Shown: positions 34,130 to 43,519, counted from the stretch's first letter. The stretch is DNA of 64,000 nt from Sporosarcina sp. ACRSM (GCF_022346545.1 NZ_JAKRNU010000009.1:124001-188000); one strand, 5' to 3'. Numbers and translations: made by a program. The notes: generated from the letters alone by a model not told the origin.

Positions 34130-35458
34130 CTACGCCGTCCACTCGGCGATACGTTTCACTTGTTTCGGCAGATCGTTGGGATGCTTTACTTTTTGTCTGT
34201 CTTCGAACGATAGATGCCTTTTTAACCACACCGGTTGCTTATAGATAACCGAGAGGATTGTTTTTACAGCCATCGGATATTTTTTGCGTGCGATGTTTTG
34301 CGCGCCGTTGATATCGCGATGGATTTCTGTTTTGTGAACAGAACAGCTGAAGTTTCTTCCGTTTGCTTGATGGCGACCGTGACAAAATGGGCAGTCTTGC
34401 GATGTATAGCTTTCTTCCGTTTCTTTCACTTGAATGCCTTTTAATTGTGCTTTATAGGTCAGTTTTTGTTTTACTTTTCCTTGATTCCACAAGGAAAGTT
34501 GTTGGCGCCGCTCTCGGCTGGTTTTTCGAGGACCTTTTTTCTTGGTGTTTTTTTCAATGCCCGAAACGTCGCCAATGACTAGATGGGTCACTTGTTCTTC
34601 TTCTAAAAAAGCAACGATTTCTTTCGTTGTTTGATGTTCTAATGCTGCCAATTGATTAGCGGTTTTTTGCCGGATTCGCACTCTGGCACGCTGGTATTTT
34701 TTCCATTGACGGGATCCCTTTTTACAGCGGGACATCAATTTACTCAATTCCGCCAACGCTTTTGCACGAAATTGCGAGATACTGCGCATCGCTCGTCCCG
34801 ATACTAATAACGCTTTCTCTTCCGTTGCGACCGTCACCGCATGAATTTCACCTAAATCTGCTCCGGCGGCTTTAAAAGGATACGTTGAAATGTCCTTTTC
34901 AGGCACCGCAATAGCATAACAAAACCAGTACGCCCCATTGCGCCAAACAACTTCAGCATAATTGCAGTTTGCCAAGTTTTCTTTGGAAAGATTCGGGAAC
35001 TTGACGGAGTGTTTTTTCTTTGGAAATTTTTGATGCCAATCTTTCTTTTTCTTTTTCGTTAGCAAAGCTGAAAGATACAGTTCATATGTGACTTTTTTAA
35101 TGGCGATCGTGTCAGTCGAAATATCCATGGAGGCTTTTTTCAATGGAATGCAATAATACCTTTTTTTTCGCCATGGATATTTGGCTTTCTTGTCTGTCTT
35201 TCGTATTTGACGGATCGTTTCCCGATTCGCGACATATTTGTCCGCAATTGCTTGAACCGTTTGGGAATGCAGGTGATACGTTTGTTTCCGAACAGCCTGA
35301 ATGTCGGTTTTACTTAACCATTTACGAAATGAAAAATAATAGGAAGTAGCTTCTCTCACAATATCATTCCAAACAGAAGCCGCTTCTTGCTGCATATCCC
35401 TTAGCTCTGCATATAGTTGTTCATCATAAGGAATTTTAAAAGAATGAGTGACAAACAA
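34130..35458 (-). CDS. tnpB: RNA-guided endonuclease TnpB (IS200/IS605 family)
   Basis: TnpB/OrfB nuclease, 442 residues from TTG 35458, which follows AAGGAGGG; a TTG at 35494 is less likely. It has an N-terminal basic helical region, then a RuvC-like domain. RuvC-I has the aspartate in AGADLGEIH. The RuvC-II position reads VIGDVSGIEKN. A zinc-ribbon-like CPFC...CSVH follows, and RuvC-III has the HRDINGAQNI aspartate. In the zinc ribbon the last expected cysteine is histidine. The protein uses its element-derived RNA to cut DNA at the donor or target site. Confidence 0.93.
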   Translation of the reverse strand: MFVTHSFKIPYDEQLYAELRDMQQEAASVWNDIVREATSYYFSFRKWLSKTDIQAVRKQTYHLHSQTVQAIADKYVANRETIRQIRKTDKKAKYPWRKKRYYCIPLKKASMDISTDTIAIKKVTYELYLSALLTKKKKKDWHQKFPKKKHSVKFPNLSKENLANCNYAEVVWRNGAYWFCYAIAVPEKDISTYPFKAAGADLGEIHAVTVATEEKALLVSGRAMRSISQFRAKALAELSKLMSRCKKGSRQWKKYQRARVRIRQKTANQLAALEHQTTKEIVAFLEEEQVTHLVIGDVSGIEKNTKKKGPRKTSRERRQQLSLWNQGKVKQKLTYKAQLKGIQVKETEESYTSQDCPFCHGRHQANGRNFSCSVHKTEIHRDINGAQNIARKKYPMAVKTILSVIYKQPVWLKRHLSFEDRQKVKHPNDLPKQVKRIAEWTA

Positions 35459-35630
35459 GGATTTCCCTCCTTCCCATTTGTTTGAATAGTTCAATTATAA
35501 GGAACGTATGTTTCGTTAGCAACTATTATGTGGTACAAAGAACGAAAAAGTCGAAACATTGACCTATCTAAAGATAGACCCGTTTCGACCTCACTTTCAT
35601 CCCACCTCTAAAGAAGTGGGCTTTCTCGTT

Positions 35631-35939
35631 CGGAAAACCTGTAAAAAGGCTGAAGAGAATGACGCAAAAAAGAATCACATTTTTACGGCCAATCCGATCG
35701 GCCAATGGTGCAAATAGAAAGGCACCAAACATCATCCCAATCAGCGCATAGCTCCCTATAGTGCCCGCCTGTACGGATGTTAAGGACCATTCTTCCATTA
35801 ATAAAGAGACAACCGATCCATATACAACTAAATCATATCCGTCAAATACAATGATGAAAGCACACCAAAATACAACTAATCCGTGAAAGCGGTTAAATTT
35901 TGATTCATCAACAGTACGGGCAATATTGATCGAGTTCAA
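35631..35939 (-). pseudogene. N-terminal part of the split MFS aromatic acid transporter
   Basis: About 101 codons with the first three helices of an AAHS-family transporter, including the signature DGYDLVVYG in helix 1 and GPLADRFGRK-like loop LADRIGRKN. It starts with TTG at 35939 behind AAGGGAGG. After LFSLFTG the frame runs into the left end of the TnpB element and ends about 20 codons later (35568). It was formerly the last gene of the aromatic degradation cluster, probably importing the aromatic acid substrate. Confidence 0.9.
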
Positions 35940-35992
35940 GCTTTTTCCTCCCTTATCAATACAGATCTATCAATAGGCTAAAACGTCGGACT

Positions 35993-37024
35993 TTACTTCG
36001 AAACCGCCAATTCATGCACCCCTAAAAACTTCAACGCATTTTGACCGTGAATTAATTGTGCATCTTCTTCGGAAATCCCTTGTAATTCGTCCACTACTTT
36101 CCCCGAAGGGACTTCGCGCAATAAAAACGGATAATCCGATCCAGCAATGATTTGTTCAGCCCCAAAACGCTCAATCATATAGTGAAGATTCACGGGGTCA
36201 TACACGAGCGAGTCATAATAGAGTTTCTTGGCATAATAACTCGGTGGTTTTTCCGTTTTTCGGATTTCGGGCCAAACTTCCCAGCCTTTATCCATTCGAG
36301 GCAATAAATAAGGTAAAGAACCGCCCCCATGCGCAAAGCATATTTTCAATTTCGGATACTTGTCCAAAAGACCGCTCATAATAATGCTGCCCGCTGCAAG
36401 GGCCGTTTCCGAAGGCATCCCGACCATATACATAAAGTTATGTCTCGGCATCCTTTCCCCGCCCAATGTCGCCCATGGATGAACGAAAAGCGGAACATTC
36501 CATTTCTCCGCCGCTTCAAAAAATGGCTCCAAGTACGGATCGTCCAAATTCACCCCATTGACATTGGAACCGATTTGAAGACCTTTCAACCCTAATTCAT
36601 GCACGGCCCGCTCCATTTCCTGAATGGCAATCGTAACGTGCTGCAATGGAACGGTGCCCAAACCGATAAAGCGCTCTGGATATTCCTTTGCAATGGAAGC
36701 GATAAAATCATTTTGTACTTGCGCTAGTTCTAACCCGGCTTCCGGGCTTGACCAATACGCTAACGTAACAGGAATCGGCGATAAAACTTGAATATCGATG
36801 CCTTCCTTATCCATATCCGCGATTCTTTGTTCAACATCCCATGACTGATCCGTAATTTTCCGAAACGATTTCCCTTGAACAAAAATCTCTGCCCCACAAT
36901 CGCAGGTTTTTGTTAAAGTTGGAAAACGCGCATCTCCATATTTACTCGCCAAATCCGGAAAATCTTCCGGAATAATATGTGTATGAAAATCCACACGTAG
37001 TATTTTGTTTGCCAATGAAAACAT
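35993..37024 (-). CDS. ACMSD-type amidohydrolase-superfamily decarboxylase
   Basis: Metal-dependent decarboxylase of the ACMSD/gamma-resorcylate/2,3-dihydroxybenzoate decarboxylase group, about 343 residues. Metal motifs are VDFHTHIIP, the FVHPW histidine, CFAHGGGSLPY and the catalytic aspartate in AGSDYPF. AAAAGGGG precedes the start: ATG 37024 abuts it and TTG 37015 is better spaced; an open extension to 37123 would cross a terminator. It follows the catechol dioxygenase gene beyond an intrinsic terminator. It could decarboxylate a dihydroxy aromatic acid or a muconate semialdehyde of the same pathway. Confidence 0.83.
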   Translation of the reverse strand: MFSLANKILRVDFHTHIIPEDFPDLASKYGDARFPTLTKTCDCGAEIFVQGKSFRKITDQSWDVEQRIADMDKEGIDIQVLSPIPVTLAYWSSPEAGLELAQVQNDFIASIAKEYPERFIGLGTVPLQHVTIAIQEMERAVHELGLKGLQIGSNVNGVNLDDPYLEPFFEAAEKWNVPLFVHPWATLGGERMPRHNFMYMVGMPSETALAAGSIIMSGLLDKYPKLKICFAHGGGSLPYLLPRMDKGWEVWPEIRKTEKPPSYYAKKLYYDSLVYDPVNLHYMIERFGAEQIIAGSDYPFLLREVPSGKVVDELQGISEEDAQLIHGQNALKFLGVHELAVSK

Positions 37025-37047
37025 CCCCTTTTCAATAAAGACTGTCT

Positions 37048-37093
37048 TAAAAAAATAATGAGATAGACAGAAATTTCCATCCATCTCATTATT
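37048..37093 (-). terminator. Terminator between the dioxygenase and ACMSD-like genes
   Basis: AATAATGAGAT pairs with ATCTCATTATT and is followed on the minus strand by seven T's. It would limit transcription from the main aromatic operon into the decarboxylase and transporter genes. Confidence 0.85.
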
Positions 37094-37136
37094 CATGGCG
37101 ATTGCTAGTCTTTCTAATGTCATCTAAGAATCGTAA

Positions 37137-38144
37137 TTACAGTAATTTTGTTCCGTAAGTGAAGTAACTCTCAGGAGCAACACTTCCCCATAGGTCAAGT
37201 CCTAATAGACCAACTTCTGGGCTCCATTCGATCGGTTCCCAATCTGGTGCAAAGATCAAGAATCCACCTGTCCAAATTTCAACCCGGTTGCCAGAAGGTT
37301 CGATGACATAGATGAACTGCGCACCACTTGTCCCATGCTTACCTGGTCCCCATTCGATTTTAATATCATTTTCAGCCATTAAGTTCGCCGCTCTGATTAA
37401 CTCGTCCGGTGAATCCAAGTAGTAAGCCAAGTGGTGGAAAAGTGCACCGTTCTGATTCGCATTACGCATTAATGCAATTTCATGGGCAATATTCGTTCGA
37501 CTCAACCATGAACCGATACGGACATCATCCTGATTTTGAACATAATATCGATGGTGAATACCTAATAGATCAGACCACCATTTTTGCTCTTTCTCCACAT
37601 CGTTTACCATAAAGTTCACATGGTCAAAGCGGCGTGGCGCTACCCCTTTACCTGTATATTTACTTGGGTGACTCGGTAATTTCGAAGCAATCGCAGGATC
37701 ATTATTCACATACTTTTCCTTTTCCCAATACAGTTCAACTGGCAAACCTGCCGGTGATCTGAATTGTATGGAATCTCCTTGCGCTTTTTTCTTTCCTGCA
37801 CCTAGCAATGTATGTTCAATGCCCATATCTTTGAATTGTTTTCCAAAAGCGTTCAAGGCTTTTTCCGAACTTACACGCCAACCGACTTGTTTAACGCCGG
37901 ATACATCTGACTGTTTAAGTACTAATGTATGATGGTCGAAATCTTGCCACGCTCTTAAATAAACGCGGTCCCCTTCTTCAGCTGAAACATAAAGGCCCAT
38001 TACTTCTGTAAAAAACCATGTGGATTTTTCCAAATTTGTCACACCAATTTCGACGTGACCGAGATGGGCGATGCTCGTTGTATATTTTTCCAACTCTTTC
38101 AAAAGTGCTTGTTCCCCGATCATTTTATCGTTTGAAATACTCAT
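37137..38144 (-). CDS. Catechol 2,3-dioxygenase (type I extradiol, VOC fold)
   Basis: Fe(II)-dependent extradiol dioxygenase of 335 residues with two tandem vicinal-oxygen-chelate domains. Iron ligands lie in the second domain: histidines in RRFDHVNFM and ALFHHLAYY, and the glutamate in NRVEIWTGG. It cleaves catechol or a substituted catechol next to the hydroxyls, giving a 2-hydroxymuconic semialdehyde. It is the last gene before a terminator in the aromatic operon. The ring substituents accepted cannot be read from the sequence. Confidence 0.92.
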   Translation of the reverse strand: MSISNDKMIGEQALLKELEKYTTSIAHLGHVEIGVTNLEKSTWFFTEVMGLYVSAEEGDRVYLRAWQDFDHHTLVLKQSDVSGVKQVGWRVSSEKALNAFGKQFKDMGIEHTLLGAGKKKAQGDSIQFRSPAGLPVELYWEKEKYVNNDPAIASKLPSHPSKYTGKGVAPRRFDHVNFMVNDVEKEQKWWSDLLGIHHRYYVQNQDDVRIGSWLSRTNIAHEIALMRNANQNGALFHHLAYYLDSPDELIRAANLMAENDIKIEWGPGKHGTSGAQFIYVIEPSGNRVEIWTGGFLIFAPDWEPIEWSPEVGLLGLDLWGSVAPESYFTYGTKLL

Positions 38145-38190
38145 CTGCCATTTCCCCTATCCTATTAGTTTTTTTACATCTTTTATTCAT

Positions 38191-38391
38191 TTAATTGTTT
38201 AGTACTCTTTTTTCCGACATGGGCATTCCAGCCGCTCCCCAGTGCGTGCTAGGAATCTCGGTGACAAGCACCCGGACATTTTCGGCGGGTGCATCTAATG
38301 TTTCAGAAACCGTTGCGGTAATATTCCGAATCACTTCAGATACTTTTTCTTTCGGTCTACCTTCGATTAGATTGACATGGATAATCGGCAT
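38191..38391 (-). CDS. 4-oxalocrotonate tautomerase
   Basis: A 66-residue tautomerase. Proline follows the initiator methionine (MPIIHVNLIEGR) and is the catalytic base after methionine removal; the conserved arginine is R12. It converts 2-hydroxymuconate to 4-oxalocrotonate in the oxalocrotonate branch of meta-cleavage. It lies between the dioxygenase and decarboxylase genes, which carry out adjoining steps. Confidence 0.93.
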   Translation of the reverse strand: MPIIHVNLIEGRPKEKVSEVIRNITATVSETLDAPAENVRVLVTEIPSTHWGAAGMPMSEKRVLNN

Positions 38392-38421
38392 TCCCTTACT
38401 TCCTTTCTTTCTTTCTTCCAG

Positions 38422-39213
38422 TTAATCGGTCACTGTGAACGACACTTCGCCAAGCCCGTCAAACTTCCCGACCACGACATCATCTTTTTCAAGTAAGACG
38501 GCACCCGTCAATGCCCCCGATAAAATGACATCCCCTTTTCGGACTTTGTCGCCTTTACGTGCAAGCATATTGGCAAGCATGGCAATCGCATTGGCCGGAT
38601 GTCCAAGTACGGCCGCACCCGCCCCTAACTCCTTGATTTCCCCGTTAATCGATAGAGTCGCACCGACGACATCCAATTCGAACTGCTCTGGTGATTTCAC
38701 AGTCGTTCCAAAGACAACCCGCGAGGTTGACGCATTGTCCGCAACCACATCGGGCAATGTAAAATTGAAGTTTTCATAACGGCTATCAATGATCTCTAAT
38801 GCTGGTAGAACCGATTCCGTTTTGGCCAAGACTTGAGCACCTGTCACACCAGGCCCCTCAATATCTTCTCCGATGATAAAAGCGATTTCCGCCTCCACTT
38901 TCGGATGGATCAAATCGCTTAAAGAAACTTTTCCTCCGTTATCAATGAGCATATAATCAAAAACGTATCCGTAAATCGGTTCGTCGACATTCATTTGCTG
39001 CATTTTCGCTTGGCTCGTCAACCCCATTTTAGGGCCAACAATCTTCCGGCCTTCCGCCAGTTTCATCGTGACGATTTCTTCCTGGATGCGATATCCTTCC
39101 TCTACCGTCAAATCCGGTTTCAAGTGGGCCGTCACTTTTTTAACTTCCCGTTTCTCGACTTCTCCCGCAACTAAATAATTCGCAATTTCTTTGATAGCTG
39201 TTGCATTCACCAT
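38422..39213 (-). CDS. 4-oxalocrotonate (2-oxo-3-hexenedioate) decarboxylase
   Basis: Member of the fumarylacetoacetase-like hydratase/decarboxylase family (263 residues). The GPKMGLTSQAKMQQMNVDEPIYG segment is of the decarboxylase (DmpH/XylI) subtype rather than the hydratase subtype. PKVEAEIAFII carries the metal-binding glutamates. It releases CO2 to give 2-hydroxypenta-2,4-dienoate and in known systems forms a complex with the hydratase encoded by the next gene upstream. The start follows AAAAGGAG. Confidence 0.9.
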   Translation of the reverse strand: MVNATAIKEIANYLVAGEVEKREVKKVTAHLKPDLTVEEGYRIQEEIVTMKLAEGRKIVGPKMGLTSQAKMQQMNVDEPIYGYVFDYMLIDNGGKVSLSDLIHPKVEAEIAFIIGEDIEGPGVTGAQVLAKTESVLPALEIIDSRYENFNFTLPDVVADNASTSRVVFGTTVKSPEQFELDVVGATLSINGEIKELGAGAAVLGHPANAIAMLANMLARKGDKVRKGDVILSGALTGAVLLEKDDVVVGKFDGLGEVSFTVTD

Positions 39214-39252
39214 GACCCTCTCCTTTTGAAGCCTTACTAAAATATTTACTGA

Positions 39253-40044
39253 TTAAAAATGAACGCTTACTTCCCCTAGATGGGCAAATTTCACTGTGAA
39301 TGTATCTCCTTCATTTGCATCCACAGCAGCTGAAAGGGCACCTGATAAGATGACTTCCCCCGCTTGAAGCGAAATGTCAAAGTCCGCCAACCGATTCGCA
39401 AGCCACGCTACACATTGGGCAGGATTGCCAAGTGCAGCCGCACCGACCCCGGTATTCACAAGCTGACCATTCTTTGTCAACACCATGCCCAACAATTCAA
39501 GGTTCACATCCTCGATTCGGGTCGGCTTGCCACCAAGTACATAGAAGGCGGAAGAAGCATTATCTGCAATCGTGTCCGGCAGTTGAATTTTCCAATCTCG
39601 AACTCTGCTATCGACCACTTCGATGGCGGGCAAAATATAATCCGTTGCTTGCAATACATCCAATGTCGTGACGTTCGGACCTTTCAGCTCTTTTTTCAAA
39701 ACAAAGGCGATTTCACCTTCCACTTTCGGTTGAAGGACTTTTTGTTTCGGGACGACATTGCCATTTTCGACAACCATACCGTCAAGCAAATGCCCATAAT
39801 CCGGTTCATTTACCCCGAGTAGGTCCTGCATCGCTTTCGATGTCAACCCGATTTTCTTGCCAACAATTGTCTTGCCTTGCGCCACTTTCCTGTTGATATT
39901 GTCAAGTTGAATCGCGTAAGCTTCTTCGACCGTCAGATCGGGGTCCGCCGCTGTTAACGGCAGCGTCCCCACTAACGTCGTTTCGGCCTGAAGTAATTGT
40001 TCTGCAAGTTGTTTTCGTTTCGTTGTCACTTCAGTTGCCATCAT
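39253..40044 (-). CDS. 2-hydroxypenta-2,4-dienoate hydratase
   Basis: Paralogue of the adjacent decarboxylase, of the DmpE/XylJ hydratase subtype (GKKIGLTSKAMQDLLGV; PKVEGEIAFVL metal-binding glutamates). It adds water to 2-hydroxypentadienoate to give 4-hydroxy-2-oxovalerate. Two adjacent ATGs (40044, 40041) follow GAGGG; I use the first, giving 263-264 residues. An open extension to 40134 would overlap the dehydrogenase gene and is not supported. The aldolase and acetaldehyde dehydrogenase that would follow are absent from this window. Confidence 0.9.
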   Translation of the reverse strand: MMATEVTTKRKQLAEQLLQAETTLVGTLPLTAADPDLTVEEAYAIQLDNINRKVAQGKTIVGKKIGLTSKAMQDLLGVNEPDYGHLLDGMVVENGNVVPKQKVLQPKVEGEIAFVLKKELKGPNVTTLDVLQATDYILPAIEVVDSRVRDWKIQLPDTIADNASSAFYVLGGKPTRIEDVNLELLGMVLTKNGQLVNTGVGAAALGNPAQCVAWLANRLADFDISLQAGEVILSGALSAAVDANEGDTFTVKFAHLGEVSVHF

Positions 40045-40057
40045 TGTTCCCTCACTT

Positions 40058-41521
40058 TTACATTTTGATCGTAATATTTGATAACTCGGTATAGAAATCG
40101 ATACTGTGCATGCCGCCCGTCCTACCGACTCCACTATGTTTCATACCGCCGAATGGTGTTCTCAAATCGCGCAGGAACCAGGTATTCACCCAAACCATTC
40201 CCGCTTCAATTTGATGGGCAACGCGATGGCCACGCTTCAAATTCGTCGTCCAAACCGAGGCACTTAGTCCATAATGCGTATCGTTCGCCTGCTCGATGAC
40301 TTCCTCTTCCGTATCAAACGGAATGACTGTTACAACGGGACCGAAGATTTCTTCCCGGACACAACGGGAGTTTTTATCCAAACCGGTAATAATCGTCGGC
40401 TCCAAGAAATAACCCTTGTCCAATTCCTCCGGCCGCTTGCCGCCTGTCAAAAATATTCCGCCTTCTTCACGGGCAATATCCAGATAGCTCGTTACCTTGT
40501 CATAATGTTCTTTACTGATCAACGAACCGACATTTGTATCCGCTTCAAATGGCTGACCGACTTTCAATGCTTTCACTTTCGCTGTAAATTTCTCTAGAAA
40601 CTCCTCATATGCCGGTCTTTCCACGTAAATACGTGAACCGCACATACAAACTTGCCCTTGGTTAATAAAACTGGACTTCATTGTCGTTTCAATGACATCG
40701 TCCATATCCGCATCGGCAAATATGATATTCGGATTTTTTCCGCCGAGCTCATAAGATAGTTTTTTCAGCGTATCCGCACCCGCTTTCATAATGGCGGCAC
40801 CCGTTCTTGGTTCACCGATAAATGAAATCGCATCGACATCCGGGTGTTCTGAAATCGCTCCACCCGCAGAGCCTGGACCAAATCCATGAACGAGGTTCAC
40901 AACGCCATCCGGCACACCCGCTTCTTTTAGTATTTCCATCAGGACGGTCGCCGTCATCGGTGTCCATTCTGCCGGCTTAATGACTGCCGTATTCCCCATT
41001 CCGAGACATGGAGCCAGCTTCCAAGTAAGTAGCAACAACGGTAAATTCCATGGCTTAATAATCCCGACGACACCGACAGGGCGACGGATTGCGTAGTGCA
41101 ATGCTTCTTCGTTTTGCTGGAAGGTATCCGTTCCGACAGAAATGATATAGTCCGCGAAAAAGTGGAAATTGTATGCTGCACGCGGAATATCGACGGAATT
41201 TGCCAGTGAGAATGGTTTTCCGGTATCCAAAGACTCCAAACGTGCCAACTCTTCTTGTCTTTCCAGTATCAAATCACCGATTCTGCGAAGGACTTTGGAA
41301 CGTTCTTCTAACGTGTAATTTTTCCATGGACCCTTGAGTGCTTTCCGGGCTGCCGCGACCGCAACGTCAACTTCTTCCTTCCCACCTTCTGCAACAAGTC
41401 CAATCACTTCTTCCGTTGCAGGGTTTATATTTTCGAAGCTTTTACTCTTTTCCAACTCAACGAACTTCCCATTTATAAAGTGGCGACAATCGATGGCTTG
41501 CACTTTTGTTTTTGTAATCAT
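40058..41521 (-). CDS. 2-hydroxymuconic/aminomuconic semialdehyde dehydrogenase
   Basis: NAD-dependent aldehyde dehydrogenase, about 487 residues. The catalytic glutamate is in ELGGKNPN, the catalytic cysteine in NQGQVCMCGS, and GEPRTGA is in the NAD-binding region. It oxidises the ring-fission semialdehyde to 2-hydroxymuconate, feeding the tautomerase. The start is uncertain: ATG 41521 is spaced about 11 bases from GGAG, while upstream ATGs up to 41569 remain possible. It lies 13 bases ahead of the hydratase gene. Confidence 0.9.
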   Translation of the reverse strand: MITKTKVQAIDCRHFINGKFVELEKSKSFENINPATEEVIGLVAEGGKEEVDVAVAAARKALKGPWKNYTLEERSKVLRRIGDLILERQEELARLESLDTGKPFSLANSVDIPRAAYNFHFFADYIISVGTDTFQQNEEALHYAIRRPVGVVGIIKPWNLPLLLLTWKLAPCLGMGNTAVIKPAEWTPMTATVLMEILKEAGVPDGVVNLVHGFGPGSAGGAISEHPDVDAISFIGEPRTGAAIMKAGADTLKKLSYELGGKNPNIIFADADMDDVIETTMKSSFINQGQVCMCGSRIYVERPAYEEFLEKFTAKVKALKVGQPFEADTNVGSLISKEHYDKVTSYLDIAREEGGIFLTGGKRPEELDKGYFLEPTIITGLDKNSRCVREEIFGPVVTVIPFDTEEEVIEQANDTHYGLSASVWTTNLKRGHRVAHQIEAGMVWVNTWFLRDLRTPFGGMKHSGVGRTGGMHSIDFYTELSNITIKM

Positions 41522-41593
41522 AAATTCATTCATCTCCATTTTCTTTATTTTGATAGACATAGTGTTCAAGTTGGAGCAACGATAGGCTCTTGT

Positions 41594-41845
<252 letters not shown>

Positions 41846-41887
41846 CTACCTCCTCTTTTCTTTTCGTATGCGGAAATATACGTCTCA

Positions 41888-42916
41888 TTAAGTGACACCG
41901 GCTGGTTCTTTTACTCTTTTTTCTTCCCCCATAATGCTTGTACTATGAGGGGCTTGCACTTTCGCTGTTGGATCAATATACACCTTTGCATTACTAACAG
42001 CGATAGGCGCTTCACCAAACCCCGTTGCTATTAACTTCACTTTTCCTTCATAGGTGCAAATGTCCCCAGTCGCATAGATTCCTTCGATATTCGTTTCCAT
42101 CTTTGAATTCACAACGATGGAATTCTTTTCAATGTCCAATCCCCAAAAATTTATGGGACCAAGGGAAGAAACAAAGCCAAAATTCACGAGCACGTCGTCT
42201 ACATCCAGTTCCACTACGGCATCCCCTTTTGCTTCTTTGACAATGACTTTTTCGATTCGTTCATGCCCGACGAGCTTTGTCGGGATGTACGGGGTCAACA
42301 CTTCCACTGTTGACTGCTTCAACAGCTCCACACTATGTTCATGGGCGCGGAATGTATCTCTTCGATGAATCAATGTGACCTTTTCTGCAATGCGCTCCAG
42401 CATCAATGCCCAATCCACGGCTGAATCTCCACCGCCGAATAACGCAACCTTTTTCCCGGCAAAAGCATCGACATTTGTCACGAAATAATGCAAGTTATGA
42501 TCCGCAAACGCGCCTTCCCCTTCCACATTCATTTTCCGGGGTTGAAAGGCTCCGTTCCCTGCGGTAATGACAATGGTTTTTGTATAATGCGTAGCTTGAT
42601 TAGTCGTGAGTTTGAAAACACCGTCATCTTGCTTTTCCAGTTCTTCCACTGTTTCATTCAAACAGATCGTCGATTCAAATTGCTGCATTTGTTCTTCCAA
42701 TCGATTGACAAGTTCCTGCGCTTTCACTTTAGGAAAGCCTGCAATATCATAAATATATTTTTCGGGATACAATGCCGCTAACTGTCCGCCTAACTGTGGA
42801 AGACTTTCGATGATTTTGACGGACATTTGCCGCATCCCCGCATAAAAAGCTGTAAATAAACCCACCGGTCCTCCACCGATAACCGTCATATCCACTACCC
42901 TAGACCGTTCATCCAT
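41888..42916 (-). CDS. Ferredoxin--NADP+ reductase, YumC/thioredoxin-reductase-like
   Basis: A 342-residue flavoprotein of the Gram-positive TrxR-like FNR family. The FAD motif is [10 protein letters not shown], the NADPH motif [10 protein letters not shown] and the C-terminal FAD motif ATGDI. There is no CxxC redox pair, which separates it from thioredoxin reductases. The start ATG 42916 follows a perfect AGGAGG; a longer frame to 42961 would bury that site. It is inferred to reduce the adjacent ferredoxin for the dioxygenase. Confidence 0.9.
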   Translation of the reverse strand: MDERSRVVDMTVIGGGPVGLFTAFYAGMRQMSVKIIESLPQLGGQLAALYPEKYIYDIAGFPKVKAQELVNRLEEQMQQFESTICLNETVEELEKQDDGVFKLTTNQATHYTKTIVITAGNGAFQPRKMNVEGEGAFADHNLHYFVTNVDAFAGKKVALFGGGDSAVDWALMLERIAEKVTLIHRRDTFRAHEHSVELLKQSTVEVLTPYIPTKLVGHERIEKVIVKEAKGDAVVELDVDDVLVNFGFVSSLGPINFWGLDIEKNSIVVNSKMETNIEGIYATGDICTYEGKVKLIATGFGEAPIAVSNAKVYIDPTAKVQAPHSTSIMGEEKRVKEPAGVT

Positions 42917-43012
42917 ATCTAAACCTCCTGTACAAATAGAATACATTGAATATTCAGTCACAATTATGCGTCATTGTACTAAACTCGTTTCAATGGCATC
43001 TCCATTTCCGTT

Positions 43013-43519
43013 TTATAAAATAAGGCTTATTTTCCCGTGCGGTCGTAAACTATCGAGTTTGAGCGTCACTTTCTTTTCTTGAATGACGATTCTTTGGTCT
43101 TTCACAACCAATCGATAATCATTGACTCCTACAAAACAGTCAAGCACTTCACGTTTCGTTCGATACGTTGAAAAATTGCATCGCACATGGATCACATTTC
43201 CCTCTTGCTGTTTAATGCGGATATTGTGGATGTTCCGAACGGTTGTGGAATGCGGATATTCCACATGGGCTTCTTTTTTCAATAATCGTTTGGCTCTCTC
43301 TTCAAGTCGGGTCCGGTCATCGTTGATATAAAAGATGGATGTAGCTGGATCCGCATCAGGATTTCCTAATGGAGGCACAAGATACGTGCCATCCTCCGAA
43401 AACAAGTCCGCCCATTCTACTAATTTCCATTCATCGAGAAGTTCTGACTCCTCATGTAAGAAATCGACAATTTCTTGATGGGATATGGACGTCTTCATCT
43501 CTTGAAGTATTCCAGTCAT
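43013..43519 (-). CDS. Aromatic ring-hydroxylating dioxygenase beta subunit
   Basis: Structural small subunit (168 residues) with the NTF2-like cone fold typical of ring-hydroxylating dioxygenases (FLHEESELLDEWKLVEWADL region and the later STTVRNIHNIRI segment). It starts behind AGGAGG with a 4-base overlap onto the alpha-subunit stop, ensuring equimolar synthesis. It forms the terminal oxygenase with the alpha subunit. Confidence 0.9.
   Translation of the reverse strand: MTGILQEMKTSISHQEIVDFLHEESELLDEWKLVEWADLFSEDGTYLVPPLGNPDADPATSIFYINDDRTRLEERAKRLLKKEAHVEYPHSTTVRNIHNIRIKQQEGNVIHVRCNFSTYRTKREVLDCFVGVNDYRLVVKDQRIVIQEKKVTLKLDSLRPHGKISLIL

Larger units (their letters stand above)
33988..35630 (-). 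mobile_element. IS200/IS605-type element carrying only tnpB
   Basis: About 1.64 kb. The right end is marked by the CCCATTGCTTTAGCTGTGGG hairpin and GTGGTCA at 33988. The left end has the GCCCACTTCTTTAGAGGTGGG hairpin at about 35603-35623. No tnpA is present, so it can move only with transposase supplied in trans. It sits inside an MFS transporter gene. No target duplication is seen, as expected for this family. The left boundary is accurate only to a few bases. Confidence 0.8.

Noticed and set aside
34035..34229. Short frames between the tnpB stop and the element's right end
   Set aside because: This interval is better explained as the TnpB guide-RNA and end-hairpin region.
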